From: Opisthocomus hoazin
Lineage: Eukaryota > Chordata > Aves > Opisthocomiformes > Opisthocomidae
Direction: 5' to 3'
Assembly: GCF_030867145.1 (NCBI RefSeq)
Contig: NC_134442.1
Span: forward strand, 1,441,001 to 1,505,000
DNA length: 64,000 nt
The position numbers were made by a program, and so were the translations under genes. The notes below the pieces were generated by a model. The model did no database searches. It worked only from the letters and a program-made list of their open reading frames with translations, and was not told the origin of the DNA. Shown piece after piece: positions 1 through 19,382 of the stretch. Every line of letters starts with the position of its first letter. The stretch's first letter is position 1.

Positions 1-1462
<1,462 letters not shown>

Positions 1463-1623
1463 GGAGCAGGATCAACAGGAACCAGCGCAGGCTGCACTGG
1501 ACCATGATCATTTCCTTCTGGGGCAATGCCTGCTGCTCCAAAGGCAGCCTCAGCATCAAAGGCCTGCTCTGTGCTGCCCGCTCTCCTCCCTGTGGAGGAT
1601 GAAGCATTAAAGGACTGGGGACA
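1463..1623 (+). other. Proximal 3' UTR of gene 1
   Basis: This is sequence between the stop codon and the LTR. It holds an ATTAAA variant poly(A) signal at 1606-1611, 13 bp before the LTR begins. The same segment follows every gene. It contains no plausible separate gene. The copy after gene 2 has a private base change at about 6895. Confidence 0.6.
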
Positions 1624-1994
1624 TGTGAGCAATCCAGCATTTCTCTAGAAGGCCATGAAGCCTTAGCCTAAGGCCGCAGAGCCTTAGCATAAGGCCGCAA
1701 GAGCATCCAGAGGACAAACTGCGGTTGGAATGAGGAAGTAAGAATGCAGAGACAAACAACTCCCAGATGCCGAAGAGGAACTTGCCGCCTGCAAGAAGGC
1801 CACGAGCACTGCGCGTGAGCTAGTGACGCACACCAATCATAATCGAGTTACTATGTGAGTTAAATTGATTATCACCAATGGGGAATCGCCGCGTATGTAG
1901 TGGGGAATATAAAAGTGAGCTATCTGAGGCTAATAAACGGCTTGTACGTGATCACATTGATCATCGTGTCGAGTCCGGTTCTTCCTCCGCAACA
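1624..1994 (+). mobile_element. Solo LTR of an endogenous retrovirus, spacer 1
   Basis: A 371-bp segment begins TGTGAGC and ends CCGCAACA, the TG...CA form of a retroviral LTR. In order it has a pair of 21-bp-spaced hairpin repeats (1660-1674, 1681-1695), two CCAAT boxes (1833-1837, 1875-1879), a TATAAAA box (1908-1914) and AATAAA (1932-1937), followed by a U5-like segment. The short TATA-to-AATAAA distance resembles avian alpharetrovirus-like or ERVK-like LTRs, but the family is inferred. It lies in the gene's orientation and looks whole as an LTR. No primer-binding site or internal retroviral genes follow, and I see no target-site duplication. It predates the array because every spacer has it at the same place. 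Confidence 0.72.
1908..1937 (+). promoter_or_regulatory. LTR core promoter and poly(A) signal
   Basis: TATAAAA at 1908-1914 is followed 17 bases later by AATAAA at 1932-1937. A CCAAT box ends 28 bp upstream of the TATA box. In LTRs this pair marks the U3/R region, giving both a start and an end signal for transcripts. Here the AATAAA could terminate acrosin transcripts and the TATA could start transcripts running toward the next gene. Activity is not shown by sequence. The same pair occurs 446-475 bp after every stop codon. Confidence 0.5.
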
Positions 1995-2397
1995 CTTCCC
2001 AGTGCACACAAATGCTGAAGCTGACTTAGTTCTTGGAATAAAGTTGCCAGGTTTCACAGTTAACCGTGCCTGAGTCCAATTCACTCTCGTGCGCAAGGCA
2101 AGGATTTCCACGCCCGGCAAAATGGGGCTGCAGGCAGTCAAGGAGGGCGCAAAGGGCAAGAGTCGCTCAGCAGGGCTGACACCATGGCTGGTCAGACAGG
2201 AGCGTGCTCAGAGCCACCATGGCATGAAGAAGACTGGCACATTGAGGCTAGCAAGAGGATGCAAAATAATGATGCGACCTGCAGACAACTCTGGGGATGA
2301 TGATTAGGACCTGGTTGAAGCCTTTGCTAAATGGAAAGATGAAAGAAAGCTGGCAGGAGTTACAGTGCCATGAGGAAGAGCCAGATGTCACCAGAAG
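1995..2397 (+). other. Spacer segment with a second AATAAA, no gene recognised
   Basis: AATAAA lies at 2037-2042 and is followed by a stretch to about 2095 ending near GTGCGCAA. Two readings compete. It may be the original acrosin 3' end, with the LTR inserted in the 3' UTR (without the LTR the signal would be about 205 bp after the stop). Or it may be the R-U5 remnant of an older LTR, since the text after AATAAA resembles a U5. From about 2096 to 2397 I recognise nothing; the short open frame there shows no motif. The equivalent segment runs from 533 to 935 bp after each stop codon. Confidence 0.5.
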
Positions 2398-3380
2398 TTA
2401 AGGGGGAATGGTGTGAGAGGTGGCCAGACTTCAGCAATATCTGAAGGAAGAGCCGGGGTCATTCTGGGGAGAGGACTCTGGCAGGGACAGCTGTAGCCAG
2501 GAAACCACTGCAGTAATGCCACGCAAGGCCAAGATGACCTAGCTAACAGCCCCTGAAAGACCTAATCTGTTCCCAGATGTGACAGACCTGGGAGCAAGGG
2601 GGACTAGTAGGCGGGGCTAGGTCCCTTGATTGGGAGGAGACAAGGGCAGAGAAAGTGAGGAGCCAAGGAAGTCGAGGGGGATGAATAAGTGTGGAAAATG
2701 GAGAGAAGGGGGGCTCAAGAAGCTCGTCCTTGAGCATAAGCAAAGTGCCGGTTGCTTAGCTTGTTTGGCTGAACCCTGTCCCTACTCCCCACAGCCTGTC
2801 CGACCTTCTTCTTGAGAGCCATTCCACATCCTTTTCTGTGTGGCCCCGCTCTGTACCTGCTAGAGGGGTGGGTCTAGCGGCCTGGCTGCTGGCGATGGCA
2901 GAAGGGAACACAGGTCATAGGGACCCCGCAGTTGGAAAGACCGAGTGTCTCGGGCCAGCTCCTGGTGGGAGCGCTGTGTGCGTGCGCAGTGCACTAGCGA
3001 ACCTGAAGCTGGCCTAGCTCTCGAGCAAGAGGACAGAGACCTTTTCAGTCCCGTGGGTGGCATGTGGCTGCAACCTACCTGACTGATCAGCCCCAGCATT
3101 CACAGACCTTACAAGAGGACCAGGCCTGCCAACCACCGGCCACATCTCCACCTGCTGGAGTCAGGAAGGACTTGGAGGTGCTTGACCACGCATACCCCGA
3201 GCTGCTTCCCACCTAGGCACGTCCCCTCTGCACTACCTGTTTGGGGGCTGTGGTGATTAGGGACAGGGCTCAGCCAAACAAGCAAAGCTGTCTCTGCCAG
3301 AGTGCTCTCCCCAGAATGACCCCAGCTCTTCCTTCACATATTGCTGAAGTGTGCCCACCTCTCACACCATTCCGTCTTAA
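2398..3380. repeat. Inverted-repeat structure bounded by TTAA, spacer 1
   Basis: Positions 2398-2492 pair as reverse complement with 3286-3380 (95 bp, no gaps, 8 mismatches by eye). A second block, 2759-2796, pairs with 3246-3283 (38 bp, 3 mismatches). On the right the two blocks are separated by 2 bp; on the left by 266 bp, so one arm has gained (or the other lost) a segment. Homology stops at TTAA on both outer edges. The central part, 2797-3245, shows no coding motif. It could be a TTAA-targeting DNA transposon remnant with long terminal inverted repeats, or two opposite fragments of one dispersed repeat. Confidence 0.65.
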
Positions 3381-4312
3381 CCACCTGCAAAAATCTGCTG
3401 CTGGCATCACAGAGTATCCACAGAAGACAAGTGACGTTCTCCAAGGCCACCTTCTGCCTGCTCTAAGCAGATATCGGGCACCACCTTCAGGTCAATTTTT
3501 GAAAACCAAAGCAGCGTGGAGTGCGGTTTGTTTGGGGACGTCTTCTAGTGCCTATGAAGCCATGCTGCTTCCAATTGCACGTCTGTGGCCACGCATAGCA
3601 GGCAGTGCGACTGCCCGCACCAGTGTTGGCCCAGAAGAGCAATGTAGCTGGTAGACAGCAAGGACACGGAGCCTGTCAGAGGGCGTTGCGGTGGCAGACA
3701 GAGCCAGCGTGGAGCGTGCTCCATCTGTGTTTCGCTGTGCTTTGTGCAGGACAGGATGGCAGTGCTTGGCTATACTTGGTTGATTTGGCTTGCACATCCC
3801 TGCTTGCCTGCCGCGGCTGTAAGCAGATTGGCTCTTCAGCCCCCAACCAGGTGCCTACTGCCTGTAGTAGTTCCGTTCTGCGGTGTCAGTTTCTTTGGGA
3901 AGGACCTGGTGGCAAGCGGCTGCGCAGAGCGGGGTGGCAGTGAACTTCCCAAAGAGGCTATGGTGCCACACTTGGTTTTCCCGGCTAGCTGTTAGCAGGC
4001 AGCACTGGGAGGCAGGCGCTGCTGCCTGCCACGAGGTCTGCAGAGCCTCGTCCCGCAAGCAGAGCATTCAGCGGGGGTCTGCTGGGGGTGTTCGAGCCCA
4101 GCTTCTGCCTCCCCTCCTGCTCGGAACCCTCCATGTTGCCCGCCCCCCCCTAGAATCCACCGTGCCCAGCACCCGGAACCAGCCACTCTGTGACATCAGC
4201 CACGGGGCCAAGGGTTCCCTGGGCAGCGGGACTGCTGCAGGCACTACGTCGGCTGCTGCCCTGCTGGCCACCAGCTCTCGCTTCTTGCAGCTGCCACGTG
4301 CCGCTGGCAGCC
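3381..4312 (+). promoter_or_regulatory. 5' flank and presumed promoter of gene 2
   Basis: This is 932 bp of GC-rich sequence leading to the start codon. No convincing TATA box lies near the ATG. A CRE-like TGACATCA is at 4191-4198, about 115 bp upstream of the ATG, and a run of C follows GCCCG at about 4141. Germ-cell genes often use CRE sites bound by CREM, but the transcription start is unknown and any 5' UTR intron is unseen. Variant bases here: G at the CTTGGTTTT site, T in GTGTTCGAG, C in ACTACGTCG, C in GCTGCCCTG (left-block type). Confidence 0.45.
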
Positions 4313-6794
<2,482 letters not shown>

Positions 6795-6955
6795 GGAGCA
6801 GGATCAACAGGAACCAGCGCAGGCTGCACTGGACCATGATCATTTCCTTCTGGGGCAATGCCTGCTGCTCCAAAGGCAGCCTCAGCATCAAAGGTCTGCT
6901 CTGTGCTGCCCGCTCTCCTCCCTGTGGAGGATGAAGCATTAAAGGACTGGGGACA

Positions 6956-7326
6956 TGTGAGCAATCCAGCATTTCTCTAGAAGGCCATGAAGCCTTAGCC
7001 TAAGGCCGCAGAGCCTTAGCATAAGGCCGCAAGAGCATCCAGAGGACAAACTGCGGTTGGAATGAGGAAGTAAGAATGCAGAGACAAACAACTCCCAGAT
7101 GCCGAAGAGGAACTTGCCGCCTGCAAGAAGGCCACGAGCACTGCGCGTGAGCTAGTGACGCACACCAATCATAATCGAGTTACTATGTGAGTTAAATTGA
7201 TTATCACCAATGGGGAATCGCCGCGTATGTAGTGGGGAATATAAAAGTGAGCTATCTGAGGCTAATAAACGGCTTGTACGTGATCACATTGATCATCGTG
7301 TCGAGTCCGGTTCTTCCTCCGCAACA
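6956..7326 (+). mobile_element. Solo LTR, spacer 2
   Basis: This is the same 371-bp TG...CA element, beginning 162 bp after the gene 2 stop, in gene orientation and looking whole. An ATTAAA lies just upstream and a further AATAAA at 7369-7374 downstream. Confidence 0.72.
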
Positions 7327-7729
7327 CTTCCCAGTGCACACAAATGCTGAAGCTGACTTAGTTCTTGGAATAAAGTTGCCAGGTTTCACAGTTAACCGTG
7401 CCTGAGTCCAATTCACTCTCGTGCGCAAGGCAAGGATTTCCACGCCCGGCAAAATGGGGCTGCAGGCAGTCAAGGAGGGCGCAAAGGGCAAGAGTCGCTC
7501 AGCAGGGCTGACACCATGGCTGGTCAGACAGGAGCGTGCTCAGAGCCACCATGGCATGAAGAAGACTGGCACATTGAGGCTAGCAAGAGGATGCAAAATA
7601 ATGATGCGACCTGCAGACAACTCTGGGGATGATGATTAGGACCTGGTTGAAGCCTTTGCTAAATGGAAAGATGAAAGAAAGCTGGCAGGAGTTACAGTGC
7701 CATGAGGAAGAGCCAGATGTCACCAGAAG

Positions 7730-8712
7730 TTAAGGGGGAATGGTGTGAGAGGTGGCCAGACTTCAGCAATATCTGAAGGAAGAGCCGGGGTCATTCTGGG
7801 GAGAGGACTCTGGCAGGGACAGCTGTAGCCAGGAAACCACTGCAGTAATGCCACGCAAGGCCAAGATGACCTAGCTAACAGCCCCTGAAAGACCTAATCT
7901 GTTCCCAGATGTGACAGACCTGGGAGCAAGGGGGACTAGTAGGCGGGGCTAGGTCCCTTGATTGGGAGGAGACAAGGGCAGAGAAAGTGAGGAGCCAAGG
8001 AAGTCGAGGGGGATGAATAAGTGTGGAAAATGGAGAGAAGGGGGGCTCAAGAAGCTCGTCCTTGAGCATAAGCAAAGTGCCGGTTGCTTAGCTTGTTTGG
8101 CTGAACCCTGTCCCTACTCCCCACAGCCTGTCCGACCTTCTTCTTGAGAGCCATTCCACATCCTTTTCTGTGTGGCCCCGCTCTGTACCTGCTAGAGGGG
8201 TGGGTCTAGCGGCCTGGCTGCTGGCGATGGCAGAAGGGAACACAGGTCATAGGGACCCCGCAGTTGGAAAGACCGAGTGTCTCGGGCCAGCTCCTGGTGG
8301 GAGCGCTGTGTGCGTGCGCAGTGCACTAGCGAACCTGAAGCTGGCCTAGCTCTCGAGCAAGAGGACAGAGACCTTTTCAGTCCCGTGGGTGGCATGTGGC
8401 TGCAGCCTACCTGACTGATCAGCCCCAGCATTCACAGACCTTACAAGAGGACCAGGCCTGCCAACCACCGGCCACATCTCCACCTGCTGGAGTCAGGAAG
8501 GACTTGGAGGTGCTTGACCACGCATACCCCGAGCTGCTTCCCACCTAGGCACGTCCCCTCTGCACTACCTGTTTGGGGGCTGTGGTGATTAGGGACAGGG
8601 CTCAGCCAAACAAGCAAAGCTGTCTCTGCCAGAGTGCTCTCCCCAGAATGACCCCAGCTCTTCCTTCACATATTGCTGAAGTGTGCCCACCTCTCACACC
8701 ATTCCGTCTTAA
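7730..8712. repeat. Inverted-repeat structure, spacer 2
   Basis: Arms 7730-7824 with 8618-8712, and 8091-8128 with 8578-8615. TTAA at both edges. Same layout and length as in spacer 1; the central part carries G rather than A in the CTGCAGCC context near 8405. Confidence 0.65.
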
Positions 8713-9644
8713 CCACCTGCAAAAATCTGCTGCTGGCATCACAGAGTATCCACAGAAGACAAGTGACGTTCTCCAAGGCCACCTTCTGCCTGCTCTAAGC
8801 AGATATCGGGCACCACCTTCAGGTCAATTTTTGAAAACCAAAGCAGCGTGGAGTGCGGTTTGTTTGGGGACGTCTTCTAGTGCCTATGAAGCCATGCTGC
8901 TTCCAATTGCACGTCTGTGGCCACGCATAGCAGGCAGTGCGACTGCCCGCACCAGTGTTGGCCCAGAAGAGCAATGTAGCTGGTAGACAGCAAGGACACG
9001 GAGCCTGTCAGAGGGCGTTGCGGTGGCAGACAGAGCCAGCGTGGAGCGTGCTCCATCTGTGTTTCGCTGTGCTTTGTGCAGGACAGGATGGCAGTGCTTG
9101 GCTATACTTGGTTGATTTGGCTTGCACATCCCTGCTTGCCTGCCGCGGCTGTAAGCAGATTGGCTCTTCAGCCCCCAACCAGGTGCCTACTGCCTGTAGT
9201 AGTTCCGTTCTGCGGTGTCAGTTTCTTTGGGAAGGACCTGGTGGCAAGCGGCTGCGCAGAGCGGGGTGGCAGTGAACTTCCCAAAGAGGCTATGGTGCCA
9301 CACTTGGTTTTCCCGGCTAGCTGTTAGCAGGCAGCACTGGGAGGCAGGCGCTGCTGCCTGCCACGAGGTCTGCAGAGCCTCGTCCCGCAAGCAGAGCATT
9401 CAGCGGGGGTCTGCTGGGGGTGTTCGAGCCCAGCTTCTGCCTCCCCTCCTGCTCGGAACCCTCCATGTTGCCCGCCCCCCCCTAGAATCCACCGTGCCCA
9501 GCACCCGGAACCAGCCACTCTGTGACATCAGCCACGGGGCCAAGGGTTCCCTGGGCAGCGGGACTGCTGCAGGCACTACGTCGGCTGCTGCCCTGCTGGC
9601 CACCAGCTCTCGCTTCTTGCAGCTGCCACGTGCCGCTGGCAGCC
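8713..9644 (+). promoter_or_regulatory. 5' flank of gene 3
   Basis: 932 bp, left-block variants at all four promoter sites (G, T, C, C). CRE-like TGACATCA is present about 115 bp before the ATG. No gene seen. Confidence 0.45.
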
Positions 9645-12129
<2,485 letters not shown>

Positions 12130-12290
12130 GGAGCAGGATCAACAGGAACCAGCGCAGGCTGCACTGGACCATGATCATTTCCTTCTGGGGCAATGCCTGC
12201 TGCTCCAAAGGCAGCCTCAGCATCAAAGGCCTGCTCTGTGCTGCCCGCTCTCCTCCCTGTGGAGGATGAAGCATTAAAGGACTGGGGACA

Positions 12291-12661
12291 TGTGAGCAAT
12301 CCAGCATTTCTCTAGAAGGCCATGAAGCCTTAGCCTAAGGCCGCAGAGCCTTAGCATAAGGCCGCAAGAGCATCCAGAGGACAAACTGCGGTTGGAATGA
12401 GGAAGTAAGAATGCAGAGACAAACAACTCCCAGATGCCGAAGAGGAACTTGCCGCCTGCAAGAAGGCCACGAGCACTGCGCGTGAGCTAGTGACGCACAC
12501 CAATCATAATCGAGTTACTATGTGAGTTAAATTGATTATCACCAATGGGGAATCGCCGCGTATGTAGTGGGGAATATAAAAGTGAGCTATCTGAGGCTAA
12601 TAAACGGCTTGTACGTGATCACATTGATCATCGTGTCGAGTCCGGTTCTTCCTCCGCAACA
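12291..12661 (+). mobile_element. Solo LTR, spacer 3
   Basis: 371-bp copy of the same LTR, gene orientation, looking whole, 162 bp after the gene 3 stop. Confidence 0.72.
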
Positions 12662-13064
12662 CTTCCCAGTGCACACAAATGCTGAAGCTGACTTAGTTCT
12701 TGGAATAAAGTTGCCAGGTTTCACAGTTAACCGTGCCTGAGTCCAATTCACTCTCGTGCGCAAGGCAAGGATTTCCACGCCCGGCAAAATGGGGCTGCAG
12801 GCAGTCAAGGAGGGCGCAAAGGGCAAGAGTCGCTCAGCAGGGCTGACACCATGGCTGGTCAGACAGGAGCGTGCTCAGAGCCACCATGGCATGAAGAAGA
12901 CTGGCACATTGAGGCTAGCAAGAGGATGCAAAATAATGATGCGACCTGCAGACAACTCTGGGGATGATGATTAGGACCTGGTTGAAGCCTTTGCTAAATG
13001 CAAAGATGAAAGAAAGCTGGCAGGAGTTACAGTGCCATGAGGAAGAGCCAGATGTCACCAGAAG

Positions 13065-14047
13065 TTAAGGGGGAATGGTGTGAGAGGTGGCCAGACTTCA
13101 GCAATATCTGAAGGAAGAGCCGGGGTCATTCTGGGGAGAGGACTCTGGCAGGGACAGCTGTAGCCAGGAAACCACTGCAGTAATGCCACGCAAGGCCAAG
13201 ATGACCTAGCTAACAGCCCCTGAAAGACCTAATCTGTTCCCAGATGTGACAGACCTGGGAGCAAGGGGGACTAGTAGGCGGGGCTAGGTCCCTTGATTGG
13301 GAGGAGACAAGGGCAGAGAAAGTGAGGAGCCAAGGAAGTCGAGGGGGATGAATAAGTGTGGAAAATGGAGAGAAGGGGGGCTCAAGAAGCTCGTCCTTGA
13401 GCATAAGCAAAGTGCCGGTTGCTTAGCTTGTTTGGCTGAACCCTGTCCCTACTCCCCACAGCCTGTCCGACCTTCTTCTTGAGAGCCATTCCACATCCTT
13501 TTCTGTGTGGCCCCGCTCTGTACCTGCTAGAGGGGTGGGTCTAGCGGCCTGGCTGCTGGCGATGGCAGAAGGGAACACAGGTCATAGGGACCCCGCAGTT
13601 GGAAAGACCGAGTGTCTCGGGCCAGCTCCTGGTGGGAGCGCTGTGTGCGTGCGCAGTGCACTAGCGAACCTGAAGCTGGCCTAGCTCTCGAGCAAGAGGA
13701 CAGAGACCTTTTCAGTCCCGTGGGTGGCATGTGGCTGCAGCCTACCTGACTGATCAGCCCCAGCATTCACAGACCTTACAAGAGGACCAGGCCTGCCAAC
13801 CACCGGCCACATCTCCACCTGCTGGAGTCAGGAAGGACTTGGAGGTGCTTGACCACGCATACCCCGAGCTGCTTCCCACCTAGGCACGTCCCCTCTGCAC
13901 TACCTGTTTGGGGGCTGTGGTGATTAGGGACAGGGCTCAGCCAAACAAGCAAAGCTGTCTCTGCCAGAGTGCTCTCCCCAGAATGACCCCAGCTCTTCCT
14001 TCACATATTGCTGAAGTGTGCCCACCTCTCACACCATTCCCTCTTAA
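13065..14047. repeat. Inverted-repeat structure, spacer 3
   Basis: Outer arms 13065-13159 and 13953-14047. The right arm reads ATTCCCTCTTAA near 14036-14047 where most copies have ATTCCGTCTTAA; the C agrees with the left arm. A private base lies just upstream at 13001. Confidence 0.65.
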
Positions 14048-14979
14048 CCACCTGCAAAAATCTGCTGCTGGCATCACAGAGTATCCACAGAAGACAAGTG
14101 ACGTTCTCCAAGGCCACCTTCTGCCTGCTCTAAGCAGATATCGGGCACCACCTTCAGGTCAATTTTTGAAAACCAAAGCAGCGTGGAGTGCGGTTTGTTT
14201 GGGGACGTCTTCTAGTGCCTATGAAGCCATGCTGCTTCCAATTGCACGTCTGTGGCCACGCATAGCAGGCAGTGCGACTGCCCGCACCAGTGTTGGCCCA
14301 GAAGAGCAATGTAGCTGGTAGACAGCAAGGACACGGAGCCTGTCAGAGGGCGTTGCGGTGGCAGACAGAGCCAGCGTGGAGCGTGCTCCATCTGTGTTTC
14401 GCTGTGCTTTGTGCAGGACAGGATGGCAGTGCTTGGCTATACTTGGTTGATTTGGCTTGCACATCCCTGCTTGCCTGCCGCGGCTGTAAGCAGATTGGCT
14501 CTTCAGCCCCCAACCAGGTGCCTACTGCCTGTAGTAGTTCCGTTCTGCGGTGTCAGTTTCTTTGGGAAGGACCTGGTGGCAAGCGGCTGCGCAGAGCGGG
14601 GTGGCAGTGAACTTCCCAAAGAGGCTATGGTGCCACACTTGGTTTTCCCGGCTAGCTGTTAGCAGGCAGCACTGGGAGGCAGGCGCTGCTGCCTGCCACG
14701 AGGTCTGCAGAGCCTCGTCCCGCAAGCAGAGCATTCAGCGGGGGTCTGCTGGGGGTGTTCGAGCCCAGCTTCTGCCTCCCCTCCTGCTCGGAACCCTCCA
14801 TGTTGCCCGCCCCCCCCTAGAATCCACCGTGCCCAGCACCCGGAACCAGCCACTCTGTGACATCAGCCACGGGGCCAAGGGTTCCCTGGGCAGCGGGACT
14901 GCTGCAGGCACTACGTCGGCTGCTGCCCTGCTGGCCACCAGCTCTCGCTTCTTGCAGCTGCCACGTGCCGCTGGCAGCC
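14048..14979 (+). promoter_or_regulatory. 5' flank of gene 4
   Basis: 932 bp, left-block variants at the four promoter sites. CRE-like octamer present. No gene seen. Confidence 0.45.
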
Positions 14980-17464
<2,485 letters not shown>

Positions 17465-17625
17465 GGAGCAGGATCAACAGGAACCAGCGCAGGCTGCACT
17501 GGACCATGATCATTTCCTTCTGGGGCAATGCCTGCTGCTCCAAAGGCAGCCTCAGCATCAAAGGCCTGCTCTGTGCTGCCCGCTCTCCTCCCTGTGGAGG
17601 ATGAAGCATTAAAGGACTGGGGACA

Positions 17626-17996
17626 TGTGAGCAATCCAGCATTTCTCTAGAAGGCCATGAAGCCTTAGCCTAAGGCCGCAGAGCCTTAGCATAAGGCCGC
17701 AAGAGCATCCAGAGGACAAACTGCGGTTGGAATGAGGAAGTAAGAATGCAGAGACAAACAACTCCCAGATGCCGAAGAGGAACTTGCCGCCTGCAAGAAG
17801 GCCACGAGCACTGCGCGTGAGCTAGTGACGCACACCAATCATAATCGAGTTACTATGTGAGTTAAATTGATTATCACCAATGGGGAATCGCCGCGTATGT
17901 AGTGGGGAATATAAAAGTGAGCTATCTGAGGCTAATAAACGGCTTGTACGTGATCACATTGATCATCGTGTCGAGTCCGGTTCTTCCTCCGCAACA
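17626..17996 (+). mobile_element. Solo LTR, spacer 4
   Basis: 371-bp copy of the same LTR, gene orientation, looking whole, 162 bp after the gene 4 stop. Confidence 0.72.
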
Positions 17997-18399
17997 CTTC
18001 CCAGTGCACACAAATGCTGAAGCTGACTTAGTTCTTGGAATAAAGTTGCCAGGTTTCACAGTTAACCGTGCCTGAGTCCAATTCACTCTCGTGCGCAAGG
18101 CAAGGATTTCCACGCCCGGCAAAATGGGGCTGCAGGCAGTCAAGGAGGGCGCAAAGGGCAAGAGTCGCTCAGCAGGGCTGACACCATGGCTGGTCAGACA
18201 GGAGCGTGCTCAGAGCCACCATGGCATGAAGAAGACTGGCACATTGAGGCTAGCAAGAGGATGCAAAATAATGATGCGACCTGCAGACAACTCTGGGGAT
18301 GATGATTAGGACCTGGTTGAAGCCTTTGCTAAATGGAAAGATGAAAGAAAGCTGGCAGGAGTTACAGTGCCATGAGGAAGAGCCAGATGTCACCAGAAG

Positions 18400-19382
18400 T
18401 TAAGGGGGAATGGTGTGAGAGGTGGCCAGACTTCAGCAATATCTGAAGGAAGAGCCGGGGTCATTCTGGGGAGAGGACTCTGGCAGGGACAGCTGTAGCC
18501 AGGAAACCACTGCAGTAATGCCACGCAAGGCCAAGATGACCTAGCTAACAGCCCCTGAAAGACCTAATCTGTTCCCAGATGTGACAGACCTGGGAGCAAG
18601 GGGGACTAGTAGGCGGGGCTAGGTCCCTTGATTGGGAGGAGACAAGGGCAGAGAAAGTGAGGAGCCAAGGAAGTCGAGGGGGATGAATAAGTGTGGAAAA
18701 TGGAGAGAAGGGGGGCTCAAGAAGCTCGTCCTTGAGCATAAGCAAAGTGCCGGTTGCTTAGCTTGTTTGGCTGAACCCTGTCCCTACTCCCCACAGCCTG
18801 TCCGACCTTCTTCTTGAGAGCCATTCCACATCCTTTTCTGTGTGGCCCCGCTCTGTACCTGCTAGAGGGGTGGGTCTAGCGGCCTGGCTGCTGGCGATGG
18901 CAGAAGGGAACACAGGTCATAGGGACCCCGCAGTTGGAAAGACCGAGTGTCTCGGGCCAGCTCCTGGTGGGAGCGCTGTGTGCGTGCGCAGTGCACTAGC
19001 GAACCTGAAGCTGGCCTAGCTCTCGAGCAAGAGGACAGAGACCTTTTCAGTCCCGTGGGTGGCATGTGGCTGCAACCTACCTGACTGATCAGCCCCAGCA
19101 TTCACAGACCTTACAAGAGGACCAGGCCTGCCAACCACCGGCCACATCTCCACCTGCTGGAGTCAGGAAGGACTTGGAGGTGCTTGACCACGCATACCCC
19201 GAGCTGCTTCCCACCTAGGCACATCCCCTCTGCACTACCTGTTTGGGGGCTGTGGTGATTAGGGACAGGGCTCAGCCAAACAAGCAAAGCTGTCTCTGCC
19301 AGAGTGCTCTCCCCAGAATGACCCCAGCTCTTCCTTCACATATTGCTGAAGTGTGCCCACCTCTCACACCATTCCGTCTTAA
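18400..19382. repeat. Inverted-repeat structure, spacer 4
   Basis: Outer arms 18400-18494 and 19288-19382. Central part carries A in the CTGCAACC context near 19075 and A in GGCACATCC near 19223; the latter is shared only with spacer 5. Confidence 0.65.

Noticed and set aside
1624-1994. Full provirus in each spacer
   Set aside because: Only one LTR per unit, with no primer-binding site and no gag, pol or env-like sequence downstream.
2089-2307. 72-codon frame between the LTR and the inverted repeat
   Set aside because: No domain, unremarkable composition; unlikely to be translated.
3241-3654. 137-codon frame overlapping the right inverted-repeat arm
   Set aside because: Its similarity to a minus-strand frame at 39717-39926 is explained by the inverted repeat, not by shared coding function.
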